A stretch of 64,000 bases of DNA from Hevea brasiliensis. Lineage: Eukaryota > Streptophyta > Magnoliopsida > Malpighiales > Euphorbiaceae. Below, piece by piece: positions 49,714-60,906 of this stretch (position 1 is the first letter of the stretch; each line of letters begins with the position of its first letter). A program made the position numbers and the translations under genes. The stretch spans positions 38,674,467 through 38,738,466 of the forward strand of contig NC_079494.1 in NCBI RefSeq assembly GCF_030052815.1, written 5' to 3'. The notes beneath the pieces are model-generated. The model was not told the DNA's origin. It did not search any database and saw nothing but the letters and a program-made list of their open reading frames with translations.

Positions 49714-50967
49714 GTCTGTCTTGGCCAGGAACTTGAAACATCAAGAACAATTAAATGAACATAGGATTTTATCCCTATTTACTTCGGGTAACAGATTCCA
49801 TCTTGATCAATGTAACACCCTAGGCAAATCCCACATCGACAAAACATGGGAGAGATGCTGGGTATATAAGTTGATGGTTTGTAACCCTTATTGACGTGTT
49901 TTAAAACCGTGAGGGCTTCAGCCCAGAGCGGACAATATCACTAGTGGGTCGGGCCATTACATTTGTGGTATCAGAGTTGCTCCGCGTGCAACCTTGAACA
50001 ATGGTGGGGCAAACCTCAGCGAGGACGCTGAGTCCCATATGGGGGGTGGATTGTAACACCCTAGGCAAATCCCACATCGGCAAAACACGGGAGAGATGCT
50101 GGGTATATAAGTTGATGGTTCGTAACCCCTATTGACGCGTTTTAAAACCGTGAGGGCTTCAGCCCAGAGCGGACAATATCACTAGTGGGTCGGGCCATTA
50201 CAAATCCCACATCGACAAAACACGGGAGAGATGCTGGGTTTATAAGTTGATGGTTCGTAACCCCTAGTGACGCGTTTTAAAACCATGAGGGCTTCGGCCC
50301 AGAGCGGACAATATCACTAGTGGGCCGGGCCATTACATTTGTCTGTCCTGGCCAGGAACTTGAAACATCAAGAACAATTAAATGAACATAGGATTTTATC
50401 CCTATTTACTTCGGGTAACAGATTCCATCTTGATCAATGTAACACCCTAGGCAAATCCCACATCGACAAAACACGGGAGAGATGCTGGGTATATAAGTTG
50501 ATGGTTTGTAACCCCTATTGACGTGTTTTAAAACCGTGAGGGCTTCAGCCCAGAGCGGACAATATCACTAGTGGGTCGGGCCATTACATTTGTGGTATCA
50601 GAGTTGCTCCGCGTGCAACCTTGAACGATGGTGGGGCAAACCTCAGCGAGGACGCTGAGTCCCATATGGGGGGTGGATTGTAACACCCTAGGCAAATCCC
50701 ACATCGGCAAAACACGGGAGAGATGCTGGGTATATAAGTTGATGGTTCGTAACCCCTATTGACGCGTTTTAAAACCGTGAGGGCTTCAGCCCAGAGCGGA
50801 CAATATCACTAGTGGGTCGGGCCATTACAAATCCCACATTGACAAAACACGGGAGAGATGCTGGGTATATAAGTTGATGGTTCGTAACCCCTATTGACGC
50901 GTTTTAAAACCGTGAGGGCTTCAGCCCAGAGCGGACAATATCACTAGTGGGTCGGGCCATTACATTA
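49714..50967. repeat. 627-base direct tandem duplication
   Basis: Both units start GTCTGTCYTGGCCAGGAACT, hold 97 bases of copia LTR, a whole TRIM and a third LTR lacking its first bases. The two units are nearly identical. The first base of the second copy follows directly on the first unit. Confidence 0.9.
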
Positions 50968-51820
50968 ATGGCCCGACCCACTAGTGATATTGTCCGCCTG
51001 GTCAAGCCCTCGCTTTAAAACGTGTCAATAGGGTTACGAACCATCAACTTATATACCCGAGATCTCTCCGTGTTTTGCCGATGTGGATTTGCCTAGGTGT
51101 TACAATCCACCCCATATGGGACTCGGCGTCACGAGGTTTGCCCCACCATCGCTCAAGGTTGCACACGAGCAACTCGATACCACAAATGTAATGGCCCGAC
51201 CCACTAGTGATATTGTCCGCTCTGGTCTGAAGCCCTCACGGTTTTAAAACACGTCAATAGGGTTACAAACCATCAACTTATATACCCGAGATCTCTCCGT
51301 GTTTTGTCGATGTGGATTTGCCTAGGTGTTACATTGATCAAGATGGAATCATTGCAGTAAATAGGGATAAAATCCTATGTTCATTTAATTGTTCTTGATG
51401 TTTCAAGTTCCTGGCCAGGACAGACAAATGTAATGGCCCGGCCCACTAGTGATATTGTCCGCTCTGGGCCGAAGCCCTCATGGTTTTAAAACGCGTCACT
51501 AGGGGTTACGAACCATCAACTTATAAACCCAGCATCTCTCCCGTTTTTTGCCGATGTGGGATTTGCCTAGGGTGTTACAATCCACCCCCCTTATGGGACT
51601 CAGCGTCCTTTGCTGAGGTTTGCCCCACCATCGTTCAAGGTTGCACGCGGAGCAGCTCTGATACCACAAATGTAATGGCCGACCCACTAGTGATATTGTC
51701 CTCTCTGGGCCGAAGCCCTCACGGTTTTAAAACGCGTCACAAGGGGTTACGAACCATCAACTTATATACCCAGCATCTCTCCTGTGTTTTGTTGATGTGG
51801 GATTTGCCTAGGGTGTTACA
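49811..51820. mobile_element. TRIM cluster: miniature LTR elements in tandem and inverted array
   Basis: The basic element (49811-50202) is a 151-base LTR (TGTAACACCCTAGGCAAATC..GGGCCATTACA), 90 bases of internal DNA with primer site TGGTATCAGAG and purine tract TATGGGGGGTGG, and a second 151-base LTR. The LTR has a GGGTATATAAG TATA box. The outer edges have an exact ATCAA duplication (49806-49810, 51821-51825). Inside, a 627-base block is repeated in tandem (49714-50340, 50341-50967). It is followed by inverted copies: TRIM 50966-51333, a strip of copia LTR 51334-51428, TRIM 51429-51820. Even the neighbouring copia LTR strip is duplicated. It has no coding capacity. Confidence 0.85.
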
Positions 51821-52394
51821 ATCAACACCTATCTCCATATATAACTAGTAAGAGCAAACACATGCCCATATACCCATACACAGTACAAGTATGAAAGCAG
51901 TATCAAACTCAAACCACCTATATACAAGATAACTATGTTATCTCAGGTCTAAAGATTATATGCACTGATAAGATATATGACAATGCATTGACAAGAGTAA
52001 ACTCCATGTGCTTGTCAAATGTGTCACTGGTTCGGCCTACTTATCATGTATAAGTGCCTATCATGTTTGTTATATGGCATGAGACTCACCATTCCATCTT
52101 ATTTATATCTCATATAAATACCTTGAGAACAAACATGATTACAATCTTTCTGGATAAGTCATGTCCTTATTGTGAAGTATCCTCGATTGTGAACCAATTT
52201 ATGATACTTTATGCTAGAAATATTGTCACTCATACTCTTAACAACTTAATAATAGAATTTCTAATAAAATATCAATAGACCTTTTCTATTACACATAAAT
52301 ACATTATGTAAACGAAAAAGTGAAATTGCCTTTTATTAATAAAATATGTACAAGATATATACTAAATGATATGCTCTAGGGCATACTACTAACA

Positions 52395-52410
52395 AACTCC
52401 CACTAGCACT
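52395..52410 (-). promoter_or_regulatory. Copia G polypurine tract
   Basis: On the minus strand GCTAGTGGGAGTT lies directly before the 3' LTR and just after the pol stop, the usual place of the plus-strand primer. Confidence 0.7.
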
Positions 52411-53964
52411 AGAGCCATTCATTACAATATCTTAGACCCCTCATCTCAAGATATCGATCTAACTGAGCTTGTGACATAGCCTTAGTGAATGGATCAGCTA
52501 GATTTTCAGTTGATGCTATTTTCTGCATGTCTACATCGCCTCGCCCAACTATCTCTCTGATAATATGGTAGCACCTTTCTATGTGTTTGGATTTCTAGTG
52601 AGACCAGGGTTTCTTATATCCGGACAACCTCTTTTGCAGCATCTGATGCAGCAATGTACTCGGCCTCTGTAGTGGAATCAGCAGTCGTAATCTGTTTGGA
52701 ACTCTTCCAACTGACTGCACCTCCATTACAAATGAACACAAACCTAGAGGTAGACCTTCTATCATCGATATCTGATTGAAAATCAGAATCAGTATAACTA
52801 TCCAATTACAAGTCACCACCTCCATGAATTAAGAATAAATCCTTAGTTCTTCTTAAGTACTTAAGGATGTTCTTGACAGCTATCTAGTGTTCCAAACCTA
52901 GATTGGATTGAAACCTACTAGTTAAACTAATAGCATGTGTAATATCTGGCGTAGTACACATCATTGCATACATCAAACTTCCAATAGCCGAAGCATATGG
53001 AATCCTGGCCATTTTATCTCTTTCTTCAGGTATCTTTGGAGACATCTCTTTAGAAAGGTGGATACCATGTCTCACTGGTAAAAATCCTCTCTTGGAATCA
53101 AGCATGTTAAACCTCTTTAACACCTTTTCCAAGTATAGACTTTGGAATAAACCAATTATTCTTTTCGCTCTATCTCTATAGATGTGAATTCCAAGAATAT
53201 AAGTTGCCTCCCCTAGGTCTTTCATGGAGAATGCATTTGATAACTGTACCTTTACAGCTGTCAATATACCTATGTCATTACCTATCAATAGAATATCATC
53301 CACATATAAGACAAGGAAAGTGATAGCACTATCACTAACCTTCTTATACACACATGGTTCATCCATATTTTTTTATAAAACCAAATGATTTAATGGCTTC
53401 ATCAAAACGGAAGTTTCAACTCCTCAAAGCTTGTTTCAACTCATAAATGGATCGCTTTAGCTTGCATACCTTGGAACCATCTTGGAATTCAAAACCCCTA
53501 GGTTGTTCCATGAAAATGTTTTCTTCAATGTATCCATTGAGAAAAGCTATTTTGACATCCATCTGCCAAATCTCATAATCATAGTATGCAGCTATTGCTA
53601 ATAGAATCCTAATTGATTTAGGCATGGCAACAGGTGAGAAAGTCACCTCATAGTCAATTCCTTGCCTTTGGCAAAACCCTTTTGCTAGTAGCCTTGCTTT
53701 ATAGGTCTCTACATTTCCATTAGAACCAATTTTATTCTTGAAAACCCATTTATTCCCTATAGGTACAATACCTTTAGGTGGGTCAACAAGATCCCAAATT
53801 TGATTCTTATACATGGAATCAATTTCGGATTTCATAGCTTCATTCCATTTTGAAGAGTCTATATTTGATATAGCTTCTTCATAGGTAAGTGGATCATCTC
53901 CATGATCTACTCTTTTATGAGTGAACAACTCTTTCTCATCTTCATGAAGAAAACCATATCTCAC
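52409..53964 (-). pseudogene. Copia G reverse transcriptase and RNase H
   Basis: RT starts in minus sense with SSKWNEAMKSEIDSMYKNQI and continues through KARLLAKGFCQRQGIDYEVT and WQMDVKIAFLNGYIEENIFM. After a break near 53400 the catalytic block LVLYVDDILLIGNDIG is intact. RNase H follows: DSDFQSDIDDRRSTSRFVFI, TTEAEYIAASDAAKEVV, then a frameshift and ENLADPFTKAMSQAQLDRYL with the normal stop near 52409. A frameshift with stop around 53370-53416 and others in RNase H make it inactive, but far less decayed than copia B. Confidence 0.88.
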
Positions 53965-54151
53965 TGGTGGGTGAGATATCCTGGTTGATCTGCGGGGAAT
54001 AATTGTAGATGTTTCATCAATAGGTGTAGGTTAACTAGATGGATCTATATCCATCTGATCTGTTGATTGGCCATAATTCTCCAATTCTAACTCTATTTGC
54101 CTTCCTTTGCCTCCTTCTTAAATAAACTATTGTTCAAGAAATGTGGTATCT

Positions 54152-55537
54152 CTACTTACCATAACCTTTTGTGATGTAGGCAAATAAAAATAATATCCAA
54201 AACTCTCTTTTGGATATCGAACAAATCGACCCTTCTGATCTGGTTTCTAATTTATCAGTGTTCAGCTTTTTGATATAAGCTGGATAACCCCAAATCTTAA
54301 CATGCTTAAGACTTGGTTTTCTTCCATGCCATATCTCATAAGGTGTGGAAGATACTGATTTTGATGAAATCCTATTCAAAATATGAAAAGCTGATTCTAA
54401 TGCAAATCCCCAAAAGGAGATTAGCATATCAATATAGCTCATTATACTACGTACTATATCTAATAGGGTACGATTTCTCCTTTCAGATACACCATTCAGT
54501 TGTGGCATTCCTGGAGGAGTCAGCTAGAAAACAATGCCATGCTTTTTCAAGTATTCATCAAATTTAGTACTCAAGTATTCACCTCAATGATCTAATCGAA
54601 GAGCTTTAATACTTTTTCCTGTTTGATTTTCTACTTTAGATTTAAATTCTTTGAACTTTTCAAAGGATTCATGTTTGTATTTCATCAAATACAAATACCA
54701 AAACCTTGATTTATCATCAGTAAAGGTAATGAAGTAATGAAAACAACCTTTAGCTATTTCCTTAAATGGACTACATACATCACTATGTATTAGTTCCAAA
54801 ATATTTTCAGCTCTTAGTTCTTGTCCAACAAAGGGTGATCTAGTTATTTTTCCCTAAAGGCAGGATCCACAAGTTGGAGTAGGTTCAGAACCTAATGAGG
54901 ATAAAATCCCCATTTTCTCCAGTTTTGCAATCCTGCCTTCTGCAACATGACCTAATCTTAAGTGCCAAATGTATTTTGAACTTGATATGATTTTCATCAT
55001 AGCATTGCATTCTTTTAGATTGCTTGCATTTAATTTGTGTTTATCGTTATTATCCAAATAATAAAGACCATCATGCATATAACCTGAGCCAACATATTTA
55101 TTTCCAAAATAAATATTGCAAACATCATCTGTGAACTGAAATTCATAGCCATTTCTATTCAAACTAGATGGAGAAATGATGTTCTTAAAAGCATAAGGTA
55201 CATAAAAAATATTATTCAAACACAAAACATGTTCAGACATGTAAAAAGATTTAGATCCTATGGCTAAAGCTTCAACAGTTGAGCCATCGCCAATCCGGAG
55301 TCTAACATCTTGAGAACGCAAGCTGCTACTGTTTGCTAGTTCTTACATATCATAAGAAATGTGAGAACTAGCACCAGTATCTAAAACCCAAGTTGTAGAT
55401 GAACTATGAGCATCATCAGCATCTAAATAACAAGATATAAACATACCTTCTGAAGGTGTATCCTTCTTATCCTTCAAAGAAGCAAGATACTCTGGGTAGT
55501 CCTTTTCCAGTGCCCATCCTTCTGGCAGTGGAAACAC
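54152..55537 (-). pseudogene. Copia G protease and integrase
   Basis: The protease motif WVLDTGASSHIS (near 55365) is intact but followed by a stop after SYDM. The pre-integrase segment reads KYIWHLRLGHVAEGRIAKLE and CGSCL. The integrase core has FHYFITFTDDKSRFWYLYLM, a second block LRLDH then a stop where the family has a Gly/Glu-rich run, and TPPGMPQLNGVSERRNRTLL. A frameshift near 54210 turns the C-terminal part into noise. Compared with copia B, the protease is preserved here. Confidence 0.86.
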
Positions 55538-55572
55538 TTTCCTTTGCCTCCATCAGCTTTGGTCTTCCCTTA

Positions 55573-56307
55573 CTATTTAGCTATCTTCTTGGAAGGACCA
55601 GGAATTTGAGGTTTCTTTTTCTTATTGTCCTTCTTCTTATTGGACTTTCCGGCAGAAGAAGATGCAATCAAAGCTACCACTTTTCGTTTATTGCCTGGCA
55701 TATTCTTTTGGGCAATAACCAGCATGTTAAGTAAACCAGCCAAGGTATATTTCTGCTTAGTCATATGAAAATTTGTCACAAAATTTCGAAATGATTCAGG
55801 TAGGGACTGAAGGATCAAATCCATCTGCAGTCGGAAATCCATGTTAAAGTCAGGATGTTCCAGCTGCTCTATAAGCCGAATCATCTTGTGGACATGATCC
55901 CCAACATTCTGTCCCTCAGACATCCTCATTCGAAATAGCTACCTAGATATCTCATACCTAGCATTCCTGCTATGCTCATCATACAATTCTTGTAGGTGAA
56001 GGAGGATCTCACTTGCACTCTGCATGTTCTCATGCTGCTTCTGTAACTCATTACTCACAGAAGCAAGCATGTAACACTTGGCTCTCATATCATGCTCCTT
56101 CCAATTATCCAAAGTGTCATGTTCCTCTTGAGTGGTCTCTGGAGTTAAAAGACTAGGAACATTTGAGTATAGAATATATCCAATACGTTCTAGGTTCAGG
56201 ACAAGTTTTAAATTTCTTAGCCAATCAGAAAGATTAGGTCCCATCAACCTATTGTGATCAAGTCTGCTCACAAGGATATTGGATGGTGGTGGTTGTTGTG
56301 TGCTCAT
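55573..56307 (-). pseudogene. Copia G gag
   Basis: The ATG at 56307 (MSTQQPPPSNILVSRLDHNR) is chosen by match with copia B. The frame runs through NLSDWLRNLKLVLNLERIGY to a single TAG (Gln codon in copia B) near 55937, then on through VGDHVHKMIRLIEQLEHPDF to a Lys-rich tail ending at about 55573. The zinc knuckle CFHCQKDGHW follows two stops later (near 55530) with its last Cys lost and a one-base shift into the protease frame. Confidence 0.87.
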
Positions 56308-57785
56308 TATTATCAAAATAATAATGCAGAAAATAATCAGATTAATTAGTAAATGTATCATGTAATTAACCAAAATGATTATGGTCTTTTAATTAAATTG
56401 GTCCTCCCACTAACTTAGCAAATCCTACACTTCCAAAGTAGGAAACGAAAATCCTAGTTGGATGGATTTCTAGTGGGCAATTGAATTTTTGTAATCTTAT
56501 TGATCATCCTCAGGCACATCCATTATTGAAATTACAATAAACTATAAGTGAGCAACTCCTTGCCCATCACATCTCATGTGAGGTTTAATCCTTTACCTAG
56601 CCCCTAATGCTCAAAATCTCAGGCACATCCATTATTGACTTATCTTGCATTAGTTAAGTTGATCCCATTGAGCCAGTAAACATGTAAATAATTTTAATGT
56701 CCTCAGGCACATCCATTATTAGCCACCAAACCATTTACATATTTACAACATCTCATACTTAACAATTATTGTTAAGAAAATCTCTTAAATTAATTGCATC
56801 AAATGCAAGTATTTAAAATTTCCTAAAATAATTGCCTTAATGGAGGGCCCATGATATAATTACCTTAATTATATCATTTCCAACTTGTTTGGAAGATTTA
56901 GTGGTCGGCTTAATTACTATTATGGTCTCACTTTGCACATTATCCAATTAACATGCATATATCATATACTTGCATGCATTCCCATACATCTCATGCATAC
57001 ATGGATAAACAATAAATATGGTATGATCATGGACTTTCTAAGGGATTCAATTCTAAGCCACCAAGAATTGAATCAGGGCATTCCTAGGTGTATTTCATTC
57101 ATTCATTTTACAAGAGTTGTTGAAGGAGTACATAATCAACACTTGACCTTGAATTCCTCCCACTGGTCCCACCTATGCTCTTGACCTCCTTGATCTTCTT
57201 GCAATCCAATTATATTGTAATCCTTGGCATACCAAGGTGAACTTACAAGATCATGGACTTTAAAGTCCCCAAATAAATGGATTTACAACCCAAAATTATT
57301 ACAACACTTATAATACATTCCACCAAAAATAAAATTAATTATTTTACAACCCAAAGAAAAATAAAAGAAATAAATCCAATCACATTGGTCTTTTATTGTC
57401 CATGATCATCCATCATGCATATTAAAATTTAATAATTAAATAAAACATACATACTAAACTTAAATTGAATATCTCATATTCAACTAAAAAATTCAGATTT
57501 GAATCTCATTCAAACAATTGAATCAAAATTTAATTGTGTGATTAAAATTCTTAATTAAATAATTTAATTAAGGATGGACCTAATTATGGGCCTTAAAGTA
57601 TACAACAATTGTATGATTGAGCCCATAACCATGCGCACCATTGAAGGGCCCAATCCATGCACACCAAATGGAGGACACAAGCATGCCGCATACATTAATG
57701 AATCCAACCAGCAATTAATCAATCAAAATTTGATTAAATCACACAATTAAATCTCATATTAAACTATCTAAATGGCAAATATAGT
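56308..57785 (-). other. Copia G untranslated leader
   Basis: Non-coding, about 1.5 kb. It includes three copies of CCTCAGGCACATCCATTAT (56508, 56622, 56701; plus-strand sense), counterparts of the copia B leader motif. A single unit of the 35-base repeat sits near 57483. Confidence 0.7.
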
Positions 57786-57800
57786 GTTTCTGGTACCAAT
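57786..57800 (-). promoter_or_regulatory. Copia G primer binding site
   Basis: On the minus strand ATTGGTACCAGAAAC directly follows the 5' LTR. It matches the copia B site with a few changes. Confidence 0.75.
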
Positions 57801-59941
57801 TGAAGGAGCGAGAGCATGTAAATTGTTAGATTAGAGCATTGAAATTCAAAATTTTCTTCTAGGGTTTCATGCATCATGCCACATCCATTATGTGCCTAAT
57901 TAATTTCAATGTTCAATTGCATATTAAAACACTTTTAATATGTATTAGGATATATGTTTGCCATTTAAGATTTTTGAGTTAATAAATTAATTCAATTGAA
58001 CCTCAGTTTGAAAAAAGAATATGTGCACTAACCTTTTGATGCACTAGTGATGTAATTGCCACCTTTAGGAAGCACCTAGGACCCCAATTGTTGTCCCTCT
58101 AGCTTTTCCACACTAAGATCACCAATTGGCAGCCCCTAAATCAGCTTCTCAAGCCTTGCCAACCAATTATAATTTAGGTTTTTGCCTTTAGAGAGGTTGT
58201 AGATGTGTATAGGACACTAGAAACAATTTCTAGCAATTTTAATTCAAAGAAATTTGGGCAATTCTCTTTGAATTGATGAGAAAAGATGAAGAGAAGAGAG
58301 AAGGCTAAAGGTGGTGGCATCTATAGAAAAATAATAGAGTGTGTTTTATTTTTCTTTCTTTTCCTTTTTATAATTAGGTCATCACTTAAAACCCTTGCCA
58401 CATGTCATCACCACATTGCATCTTAATTTTAATTGACTTAATCACATTAAGCCAAGTGTCAAAGCTAGACTTAATCTTGACTTTTGATCATCTTACATGA
58501 TTGGAAGACAAATGGCAAGCTTATATGATGCCATGTGTCCCCATCTCATGGTGCCACGTGTCCCCATCTCATGGTGCCACATGTCACCCTGTGAAATGAC
58601 CAAATTACCCTTATGTTTTAACTTTGAGTTCTCAACCCAAAATCATTATTTCTCCTCTTCTAATCAATTTATATCAAATATAAATTAATTAATTAATCTC
58701 TATTAATTAATTTCTCATAATTAAATTTATATTTAAACACTTTAAATATAAATTTAACTTGTACTATACATCCAATAACCTAGATTTGGTTTCAAGCCAT
58801 GCTAGGGACTTTACAATCTTATTGCAAACTAAACCTATTTAATTAATCAATTAAACTCTTTAATTAATCAATTAAACTCTTTAATTAATCAATTAACTCA
58901 TATTTAACTTGGTGATTAACTTGTGTATGTGTGTGACTCACTAGGCTCATCACTAATTGGCAATGAGATATGATATCAACTCTTAATATCATCAGAACTC
59001 TTTCTTACCATAAATGATTTCTCTAAATCATTTTAGGCACCTCATAGACCATGGTTAATACCTAGCATAGCATGCCATGGCCACCTAATCAGTAATAAGG
59101 AATACCTTAAATGAACCTATAATCATATGTTACCATGCACTAGAATCTCTCTGTTACAAAACCCCAATTCGAGCTGGAGTCATAGTTTATGTCAAACCCC
59201 ATTTGCTATGAATATTATGTTCTCTTTTAATTTCAGTTCTTGATTAATTAGATTTTCTTATCAGAAACTCTTTTTTGACTAAATCTATCTGTCCTGGCTA
59301 GGAACTTGAAACATCAAGAACAATTAAATGAACATAGGATTTTATCTCTATTTACTTAGGATAACAGATTCCATCTTGATTAACACCTATCTCCATATAT
59401 AACTAGTAGGAGCCAACACATACCCATATACCCATACACAGTACAAGTATGAAAACAGTATCAAACTCAAACCACCTATATATAAGATAACTGTGTTATC
59501 TCAGGTCTAAAGATTATATGCACTGATATGATATATGACAATGCATTGACAAGAGTAAACTCCATGTGCTTGTCATATGCGTTACTGTTTCGGCCTACTT
59601 ATCATGTATAAGTGCCTATCATGTTTGTTATATGGCATGAGACTCACAATTCCATCTTATTTATATCTCATATAAATACCTTGGGAACAAACATGATTTC
59701 AATCTTTCTGGATAAGTCATGTCCTTATTGTGAAGTATCCTTGATTGTGAACTAATTTATGATACTTTGTAATAAAAATACTGTCACTCATATTCTTAAT
59801 AACTTAAGAATAGAATTTCTAATAAAATATCAATAGACCTTTTCTATTACACATAAATACATTATCTAAACGGAAAAGTGAAATTGTCTGTTATTAATAA
59901 AATATGTACAAGATACATACTAAATGATATGCTCTAGAACA
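57801..59941 (-). repeat. Copia G 5' LTR (2.1 kb)
   Basis: The uninterrupted LTR of this family and the reference for the other two. In minus sense it ends GCTCTCGCTCCTTCA. At 58532-58575 a short CCCCATCTCATGGTGCCAC unit is tandemly doubled. A plus-strand frame of 75-85 codons seen in the other copies is broken here by a stop. Confidence 0.88.
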
Positions 59942-60906
59942 AACTAATCAATGTGAGGGCATAAGGAAAGCAATCAGGGAAGTAATGCTAACCACTAAGC
60001 ATAGGTATTTATGAAACATGAAACTGTTATTCATTAGCCATATATGATTTTGTTAGATTTGTTAGCCAAACTATTATTTGTATTTATGTATTATGATATT
60101 TTATTTTTCAATAAGAATTGTCCATTTTGCTTCCAAAATCAATTTAATAAATTAATGTTTGTTTACTGTAAAAATTTGAACACAGGTTTTGTTTATGGCA
60201 TATTTTATGCAAGGTTCTAGAGAAGTTTAAAAATGTTGTTGATTATGGCAATCCAGTTGAAGAGTTTAAAGCTTTGATATATGACAGTTTGAGTATTGAC
60301 ATGTTTGAAAGGAATTAGCTGAATTTTGTGACAAAGTATGGAATGGAAAGGAATGATTAGCTTGCAAAGTTGTATTCTGATCGAGAGCATTGGGTGCCAA
60401 ATTACCTAAATATGTGGCTTTAGGCTAGAATGCTATCTAATGCTATCTACATAGGGAAGTGAGGGCATGCATGTTTACTTTGATGGTCTTATGACTTCCA
60501 AAAGCATGCTAAAGCAATTTGTTGAGTAGTATGAAATAGCTATGCAAGAGAAGAATGAAAAAGAGTTACTGGCGGAGCATAAGTCAAGCTGAAAATTTTG
60601 AACGACAGTTCTAACATCATTTACAAATTCAATGTTCAGGCAAGTTCGAGCTGAAATTCAATGTGTAATGTACTGCTATGTTCTTCCTTCCAATGCAAAT
60701 GAAACTACTAATGTTATTCCTCGTGGGGTTGAGATTTTTAAAATGAGGGAGAAATCATTAGTCAATTAATGGTATGTGAAAGAGTTCACTTATGATGTGG
60801 AATTCAGGGAAAATGCGCAGTATCTAAGTTATAATTACAGGAAATATGAATCAAAATAAGCACTATGCTACCATACATTCAAAGTGATGGATGCGAGAAA
60901 CATTGA
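59942..60906 (+). pseudogene. FRS pseudogene, part 3: transposase core and SWIM zinc finger
   Basis: After copia G the reading continues as TNQCEGIRKAIREVMLTTKH. An intron at 60005-60185 (GTATTT..ACACAG) joins it to RFCLWHILCKVLEKFKNVVD. Further text includes FKALIYDSLSIDMFER, KLYSDREHWVPNYLN, SKSMLKQFVE and CNVLLCSSFQCK-like stretches in changing frames, then VKEFTYDVEFRENAQY and a decayed SWIM finger (ALCYHTFKVMDARNI) in which a stop and Cys-to-Tyr changes have removed the zinc ligands. The family's second acidic residue is Asn here (TNQC). Many stops. Gypsy E cuts the gene at 60907, so the C-terminus is outside or lost. Confidence 0.87.

Larger units (their letters stand above)
48274..52394 (-). 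repeat. Copia G 3' LTR with TRIM insertion
   Basis: In minus sense it starts TGTTAGTAGTATGCCCTAGA at 52394 and ends GCTTCTGCTCTCCTTCA. It is interrupted at 49811-51820 between two ATCAA copies. Outside that insert it aligns with 57801-59941 throughout. Confidence 0.88.
48274..59941 (-). mobile_element. Copia G, full-length but decayed, inside the FRS pseudogene
   Basis: Minus-strand Ty1/copia with 5' LTR 57801-59941 (2141 bases), primer site, leader, gag, pol and 3' LTR 48274-52394 (about 2.1 kb plus a 2-kb TRIM insert). The left edge is TGAAGGAGAGC. The right edge has lost about 11 bases of the LTR start (GCTCTAGAACA against GCTCTAGGGCATACTACTAACA), so no clean target duplication can be read. 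It is the sister of copia B, the pair forming a large inverted repeat about 11 kb apart. Confidence 0.88.

Noticed and set aside
49901..50083. Two identical 60-codon frames (also 50528-50710)
   Set aside because: They lie inside TRIM LTR and internal DNA duplicated at 627-base spacing. The identity is that of the repeat, not of a conserved protein.
49714..51820. CRISPR-like array
   Set aside because: Repeat units are 151-base LTRs with primer site and purine tract, in a plant genome; spacing and unit size do not fit CRISPR.
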